Shown here one piece after another: positions 58,141 to 64,000 of a stretch of DNA of 64,000 nucleotides (within the stretch, counting starts at the first letter, position 1; every line of letters begins with the position of its first letter). Origin of the DNA: Cycas panzhihuaensis (Eukaryota; Cycadophyta). The notes beneath the pieces were generated by a model. The model saw nothing but the letters and a program-made list of their open reading frames with translations, did not search any database and was not told where the DNA came from. The stretch spans positions 35,161,741-35,225,740 of the forward strand of contig CM041465.1 of assembly GCA_023213395.1 (NCBI GenBank). Reading direction: 5' to 3'. The position numbers and the translations under genes were made by a program.

Positions 58141-58848
58141 TACCACGTTCCATGGGATGGAATGCTAACATATAGGCCATATACACAACTATGAACTTGC
58201 CCCCTTCCTTTAGGTCTAAGATGGAGTTTGGTTATAAATGCATCTTCTACCTCTATTGCATCTTCGTATCATTTATTTCTTTATTCTTATCTCAGTAATA
58301 AGTTTGTCAAAGTATCAAGTGTTATCATATTTATTTGATCATTGTTGGTTATTATATTTATTGTGACATCAAAGGACTTTGGAAGTTTGTTGGCTATCAT
58401 CTCCACAATCTCCTTTTTTGAGATGTTTACTCTAATGCTTAGCATGTCATTTCTAACTAATATGACCTTGTGGATAAATTTTGAAACTATTTAAGTATCT
58501 TTCATGTATAGCTTAAATAACTCTTCTTTTAGGGCAATGATTCTTGCCTAATTTTTTGGCTATACATATTTTTAAATGTTTTCTAAATCACTACAGAGGA
58601 ATTTAGTTTCTTAACGGAGATGAGAAGAGGATCAAAGACTACAACTTTAACACTATTACCCTTACATTATCCCTTTCTTCCCAAATGGATTGCTTAGTGC
58701 TAGCATTTGTAGGTTTGGCTTCAGATCCAATCGTTATACCCAAGGCATTTTTAGCCCTTAATAGAGTTTCTATTTTAATTTTCCAAGCATGATAATTATT
58801 TTCAATCAATTTATCTTATTCATTGAGAGTTAGAATGGAAGAGGCCAT
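58141..58848 (-). pseudogene. Ty1-G gag
   Basis: ATG at 58848 (minus) reads MASSILTLNE, a stop, DKLIENNYHAWKIKIETLLR, the typical copia gag start (L-G-NY--W---M---L). TNASTKQSIWEERDNVRVIV follows. The rest has frameshifts, and text matching the usual KLT--L-L-K---G-S-----F block is found near 58490-58560. Confidence 0.85.
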
Positions 58849-59531
58849 CATACAACTATTAATGAAATGACAAGCATGCTTGATTTTGACTAGAAAATGA
58901 CTATCTATATAGCTATATGGATTTTTGTATAAAATTCAAGTGTATAGATCTAGGGTAAAAAGTACCTCAAACTGAAGCTAATATCAAGAGAAATATAAAT
59001 ATATAAGTGGTTTTAGTAGATTCCTTACAGTCTGAGAGCAATCTTCTTCAAAATCCCTAGAGTGGCTAGGGTTTTATAAACAAATGCTCAAATCTTGAAA
59101 ATATGTAGAAAAAATCTTTACAATAGGTCTTAACAGATTTGTATCAATAGAGGAGAGGTGATTCAATAGTATTTACTTGAAAGTAGATCCTAGTTTTTTA
59201 GAAATCTGAGTTTCCTTCTTCAAACATGTGCACTAAAAAAGAGGCAAAACCACCTAAAAAAGAGCTCCAATCACTTTGACATAGAAGGAAAAATTGATGA
59301 GGATATTGAGATCTACAGTCTATAAAAGTTTGGTGAGAATATGAGTACTTGGATTTTTCTTATCCATATGATTGTATTGTATGTCTCTTGTAAATGATAT
59401 CTGCCTCCTCTAATCTTCTTTAATGAATGTTCCTCTTGATTGATTTGATTTGAAGATCAATATTTTCACTTGATAGGAGATTATAGCTTCCCTCAACTAA
59501 GACTTCCTCTATCAGATAAGCTAGATAACCC
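58849..59531 (-). other. Ty1-G leader
   Basis: About 680 bases between PBS and gag with no ORF of note. Confidence 0.65.
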
Positions 59532-59543
59532 ACTCTAATACCA
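59532..59543 (-). other. Primer binding site of Ty1-G
   Basis: Minus-strand ATGGTATTAGAG, directly beside the LTR; initiator tRNA-Met type. Confidence 0.88.
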
Positions 59544-59809
<266 letters not shown>

Positions 59810-59886
59810 TTTTCACTAACGTCTATTTAAGGATAAGTTTAATAAATTTAGATTTTGTATCGACGTTAAAGCCTAGTATGAATATT
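59810..59886 (+). pseudogene. Ty1-D pol C-terminal tail
   Basis: Reads FH, a stop, RLFKDKFNKFRFCIDVKA, matching the copia end IFTKPL--DKF--FR--LG. It continues the RNase H cut at 39853 and lies just before the Ty1-D polypurine tract. Confidence 0.85.
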
Positions 59887-59895
59887 AAGGGGGAG
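59887..59895 (+). other. Polypurine tract of Ty1-D
   Basis: AAGGGGGAG directly before the 3' LTR. Confidence 0.88.
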
Positions 59896-60182
59896 TGTTA
59901 GATTAATGTTCATATATGGACACGTTAGTAATGAGTTATAAAGGTTGATGACACATGTCATGGGAGTTATGAAAGTCCCTAATGGACCTATAGCATATAT
60001 CATGGCAGTCATGGGTCCTACTTTAGACCATTATTGATATTGTGTGTATATTATGGGTTGCATTGTATAAGGGAAAGATTTATTTATAATGAATGAGAAA
60101 TAATTAATGGTAAACTAATTCCACCTAATATTTATCATCTATATATGTTGATATTTAATTCATTTTCATTCATAAATTCACA
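59896..60182 (+). repeat. 3' LTR of Ty1-D
   Basis: TGTTAGATTAATGTTC to AATTCACA; matches 19105-19426. Confidence 0.92.
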
Positions 60183-60615
60183 ACCATGCTCAGGTGTACC
60201 AAAGAATTTATACAAGCCATTCTTTTCAATTCCTTGAGATATTAAAAAATCATCATCCATGATCATATATTAGATGGCATCAAACTCAACCTTCAACTTA
60301 TGTTTAGTCACACAACTTACTGAAAGAAAGTTGCACTTGAATGATGGTATACATAGCATATTAGAGATCTTGATTTTATCGCCAAGCTTATTAAGAACAA
60401 TTATAACTTGCTCAACTACTTTATATTGATTATCATCACCTTGAATAATGGTTTGATTACATCCATCTTTGAGTTCATTAAACTACTCTTTATGGAAAGT
60501 AATATAGTGTGAGGCCCCAGAGTTAATGTATTAGGTACCATTAATACCAAAAAGAGCACTAAACATAAAGACCTTTTTATCATTAGAAAAAGAGAACTAT
60601 TTTTTAGGATTTCTT
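60183..60615 (-). pseudogene. Ty1-C protease remnant, 41 kb from its own integrase
   Basis: Minus strand reads YINSGASHYITFHKE near 60485-60530 for the copia W-IDSGAS-HMT----F; Asp is now Asn. KVVEQVIIVLNKLGDKIKIS and MLCIPSFKCNFLSVSCVTKH follow, then EKNGLYKFFGTPEHG close to 60190, which leads directly into the pre-integrase text at 19104. So this is the upstream part of the Ty1-C polyprotein. It is cut on the other side by Ty1-I; gag must lie to the right of the window or be lost. Confidence 0.9.
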
Positions 60616-60868
60616 TATTAGAAGATAATGTACAGTCAATGTAATTGGCTAAGTAATAGGTCATATATGATTGGTCAATATAAAGGCCAAATGTGATTGG
60701 TTATAAGTGTGAAAAATAATCTCACATATGCATACAACATGACTGTAAGTATACCTACATGGTGAGATGTAATATGATTATGATTATGATTATGATTATG
60801 GTTGAGGTCTATTATGGCATTATTATAATATTCCTTGGTTATTATATCACGTGGTTGCATTTCTAACA
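60616..60868 (+). repeat. 5' LTR of Ty1-I
   Basis: Decayed TATTAGAAGATAATG (TGTTAG-type) to TTTCTAACA, followed directly by a PBS. No partner LTR in the window. The start is inferred from the inverted end pair. Confidence 0.7.
60775..60800. repeat. (TGATTA)4 microsatellite
   Basis: Four perfect hexamers inside the Ty1-I LTR; gives a His-Asn repeat on the minus strand. Confidence 0.93.
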
Positions 60869-60880
60869 TGGTATTAGAGA
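60869..60880 (+). other. Primer binding site of Ty1-I
   Basis: TGGTATTAGAGA then TGATGGTGAAT; initiator tRNA-Met type. Confidence 0.82.
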
Positions 60881-61508
60881 TGATGGTGAATACAAGAAGT
60901 TAAAACAAAGTTTCATAATGAAGTTCTACTCAATTGAAGATTATTAATTTCTATTGTCATGTCAGGCCTATTCCATAAGTCATAAAGCTATCAATTTTGA
61001 TTAATTAATTGCTTCTTGATTGTCTATTGTTGCTTAAAGCTTGTTGTTGAAGGTTCCATAGCTTGTTAAAGAGCTTGTTTTATGATTGATATCTAATTCT
61101 ATTTATGAAAACAACAAAGTTATTTGAATCTATTTTATTCTATTCTATGTATATATATAAAATAATAAAAGAGATTGTTTTAGCTATTTGACTCTATTTT
61201 AGCTCATTTATGTCTACTTTTATCTTTGTTTTGAATATGATTGACTTTGTTTGATTCCAAATTTTTTTGTTTGCCTCCATTTTTTAGCTCCATCCTTGCT
61301 ACTTCATAATATGATTTTTGTCTAAACCTTATTTGTACTAGTGAACCCTGTATAGCCTACTTAGTTCACACATGGGAAAAGAAACCTACATTTATTTATC
61401 ATTACTAATCTATAAGTCACAAGTATAAAACCCTTGATTTCTCCTCTATTGAAGATTGTCTGATGTACTTGCCATGACAAGCACCTATCCTTCCAATAGT
61501 GACGTGTA
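60881..61508 (+). other. Ty1-I internal start, noncoding
   Basis: AT-rich leader-like sequence without ORFs, ending where the Ty1-J LTR begins. Confidence 0.45.
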
Positions 61509-61898
61509 TGTGAATCCTATATTAAAACTATAACGATACCTTTGTATGTAAATGTACCTTTGTACCATATTTGTATTATTATGTAATTAAATTATATTGT
61601 AAAGGTGTATTAGGTTTGTCCCTTGCCAAATAATGGGCTAATTATATTGGATCATTATGTTAGCTAATTATGTAATTATTTGAGGTACTTTGAGACTTAT
61701 AAATATAGCTCGAGCCCTCCTTCATATATATTGAATTTTTTAACTAAGCGAAACTCTACTAGAATAAAGACTAAAGGTGATAATCAACCTTCCTTTCTTA
61801 TTATGATCAATCAATTTGGTTTGAATAGTTATTTGCACTCTTTGATTTATTTTCTACATTTCAAGAGAGATATTTTATATCTTATTTATGTTTTCATA
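61509..61898 (+). repeat. 5' LTR of Ty1-J
   Basis: TGTGAATCCTATATT to TTTTCATA (decayed TTCACA, forming an inverted pair with TGTGAA), followed by a PBS. A TATA box (CTTATAAATATAG) lies at 61696-61708. The partner LTR lies beyond the window. The 75-codon opening 61680-61907 is inside this LTR and not a gene. Confidence 0.72.
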
Positions 61899-61910
61899 TG
61901 GTATTAGAGT
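61899..61910 (+). other. Primer binding site of Ty1-J
   Basis: TGGTATTAGAGT directly after the LTR. Confidence 0.85.
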
Positions 61911-64000
61911 CTGTTCTCTTGTTTTCACCAAGTTTGTTGTAGGTGTATCATATCAGAGAAGGTCTAGTTCTATTTCATTGCAAAAATGGAATTTTCATTT
62001 GACCCAATTGATAGATTATTTTGAAACATGACCAAACCCATTCAAATCCATTCTAAATATACACTCTTTCTATTCAAAAGTCATTCAGATTATTAAGAAC
62101 TCTATCTATGCCATTCGATCTTTATCATTCAATACTATTTGTTTTGCCTACCTATAGTTCTGTGCCATGTTGCTTCACTTGAGCACTTTGATCTAGTCAC
62201 CCGCAATAGCCCTCACATTTGTGTGACCTCATGCTTGACTAACTCTCCATAACTGCCCTCACACTTGATTGCCTCCATGCTCACTTGGTTTTACAGCTAG
62301 TATTTTTAATTGGTCCTTCACTCCCTATCTCTCTCCATCTCTGTCGAGGTGTATAGAACCTGAATGATATTATGGAGGGTATTTAGTAGCCATGACTAGT
62401 ATCTGATTTACTCATTACTCCTTGGCTTGCTTGTCGTTAGACCTCCCATCCTCTATCAACTCTGTGGTGCTTGTGTGAGTTCTAAATAAGGTCTACATGG
62501 AGTGTAATCATCCCCCCTTGCCCTATGGGAGCTATTGTTATGATCCCCAAGTAGATTATGCTATCTATACTTGACTACGATTAAATTTCTCCATTCTGTT
62601 ACACCTTTGATGTTTCGATTAATGGACATTTGGTTTTTTAATTTTAACTTTGTAATATTTTTTTTTACAAAGGTTTTGATCAATTAAATTGAATTAAAAT
62701 TGGGTGTAATGCCTGTAGAATTTTCCTCTCTTTAGTGGGTGGTCACGTGCAGAAGACTAGCGACTGGGGGCTAACTTGTTAAGGGGGCTTAATACCATCC
62801 TTTCTCCTTTGTTACTTCATAAAGAGGTGATGATATTATTTCTATCATAACTTTGTAATGGAGCATTTATTTTCTAAACCGTAAAATTCACTAGATTCCT
62901 GACTTAGAGCATTATAACATGAAGCTATTTTTAGACCATTTTGGAAAGTTTTTTAGGACCTTTTACTCTCTTAAAATTGACTTTTTTTATGTGTTATTTA
63001 AGACCCATTTCATTAATTGAAGACTCATTTCACACTTTATAAAGGGAATTTATTACTATTTGCTACTCATTATCATTTGACTGGCTTTTATATCTGATAT
63101 ATGACTCATGTTTACATTGCATTATGGTTGTAAGTTCTCTACTTACATGAGAAAGGCTACTCTTTATTAATAAGCATGGTCCCTTCCTTTGAGTATTCTA
63201 AACCCAATCCTTTGTCATTTATTTGTACTTCTTTTGTTCTCCTTTATTCTTTCTTTGAAGAAAAGAGAGTAATCACCTTAAGCAAGATCACATTAAAAGG
63301 AATTTAAAGTCAAAAGATTAATTAAGATAATCTCGAATTGAATTACTAAGACTTTTCCAATCTTGCAAGGGGAATGAATAGGAACCCTAAAGTTACCACT
63401 TCGCATATGCTTTTACTCTTTATTGAAATCTACAAACAATAGAGAAAGACATTAGCTATAATTCATATTCAGTGGCAAGTTGAGGTGTAAACCCATTCTT
63501 TATTATTTGGAGACTAAGTTAGACCCAGAGGAGGTGAGTGCCTTAGATTATGGTCCTTCACGAGATTTGTCACTTGACATAAATTTGATGCAGGTGAATA
63601 AACATTATCAAGGGGGTAGTCTACCTTTTATACTTACATATTTAGGTATATAGAGCTTAATTTGCTCATGTACCAAAGTATATTGAGTCCTTGAACTTCC
63701 ATATGTAGGCAAGTGTCACTAGATATAATATCAAATGAGGGCTTCTTAGAGACCCTTTAAGACTTTAATAGTTTAGACTAGTATCCCATCAAGTAGATAG
63801 ATAAGAAAATCATAAAACATGATAGCTTAAATACTAGTGTTTAACACTATTAAACTAAGTGGAAGCAATGACTTTTGGCTTGGAAGAAAAAATCAAAAAC
63901 TTATTGATTATGAATGACTTTTGACCATATTTAAATGGGGACATTGTCAAACTTACACCCATTAAGGATTTCAACAATCCTAATCAAGAAATCCCATCTG
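61911..64000 (+). other. Ty1-J internal region, no recognised coding
   Basis: Two kb without a readable gag or pol block. ATG at 61987 opens MEFSFDPIDRLF then a stop, in the position of a gag start but without a gag motif. It may be a non-autonomous element or simply a leader. Confidence 0.45.

Noticed and set aside
60775-60800. His-Asn repeat protein on the minus strand
   Set aside because: It is the (TGATTA)4 microsatellite in the Ty1-I LTR.

Overview
The window is heterochromatin-like plant DNA made almost entirely of dead retrotransposons. I found no host gene, tRNA, rRNA or CRISPR array. The plant assignment rests on four things: Ty1/copia elements with a plant initiator-tRNA-Met type primer binding site (TGGTATCAGAGC and decayed forms), a Tat-type Ty3/gypsy element, an L1-type LINE carrying an RNase H domain, and dense CAG>TAG, CAA>TAA and TGG>TAG/TGA decay as expected from cytosine methylation. 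Old, heavily decayed, nested LTR elements suit a large-genome plant such as a gymnosperm, but that is inference and no species can be named. Element names below (Ty1-A, Ty3-B and so on) are local labels.

Left part, 1-16165. Ty1-A (+) supplies RT and RNase H (1-1617) and a 3' LTR (1618-1975). It abuts the integrase of Ty3-B (-, from 1976), a Tat-like gypsy element read backwards as integrase, RNase H, RT, protease and gag up to about 8081. Its 5' region is followed by RLX-1 (+, 9141-14608), a 5.5-kb non-autonomous element with two 365-bp LTRs, a near-perfect 5-bp target duplication, 4 kb of noncoding leader and only a gag remnant.

Central part, 16166-60615, is a Russian-doll stack resolved by coding continuity across the junctions, supported by target duplications at most levels. 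Ty1-C (-) is the outermost host: its pol is at 16166-19104, split by a solo LTR at 18069-18623, and its protease reappears at 60183-60615. The 41 kb between is Ty1-D (+, 19105-60182). Ty1-D is itself broken by LARD-2 (-, 22044-29986, TSD AATAT), Ty1-E (-, 31914-39534, TSD GTTGT), Ty1-F (+, 39854-54540) and Ty1-G (-, 54544-59809). LARD-2 carries an L1 LINE (-, 22488-26019, 12-bp TSD). Ty1-F carries Ty3-H (+, 44294-51166, TSD TTTTC), a gypsy element with about 1.07-kb LTRs that contain a roughly 21-bp minisatellite. This gives four nested levels (C > D > F > H).

Right part, 60616-64000. Two more LTR plus PBS pairs in + orientation (Ty1-I at 60616, Ty1-J at 61509) begin elements that run off the window. 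Their interiors show no recognisable coding.

None of the pol genes can make a full protein, because every one has several in-frame stops. The best preserved are Ty1-E (integrase D, D and E codons and RT VDD all readable, perfect PBS) and Ty3-H (a single gag-pol frame kept for about 3.8 kb with about thirty stops but no frameshift). The most unusual structural signal is that two unrelated non-autonomous elements (RLX-1 and LARD-2) each carry an extra copy of the primer binding site inside the 3' end of their LTRs, about 30 bp before the real one.
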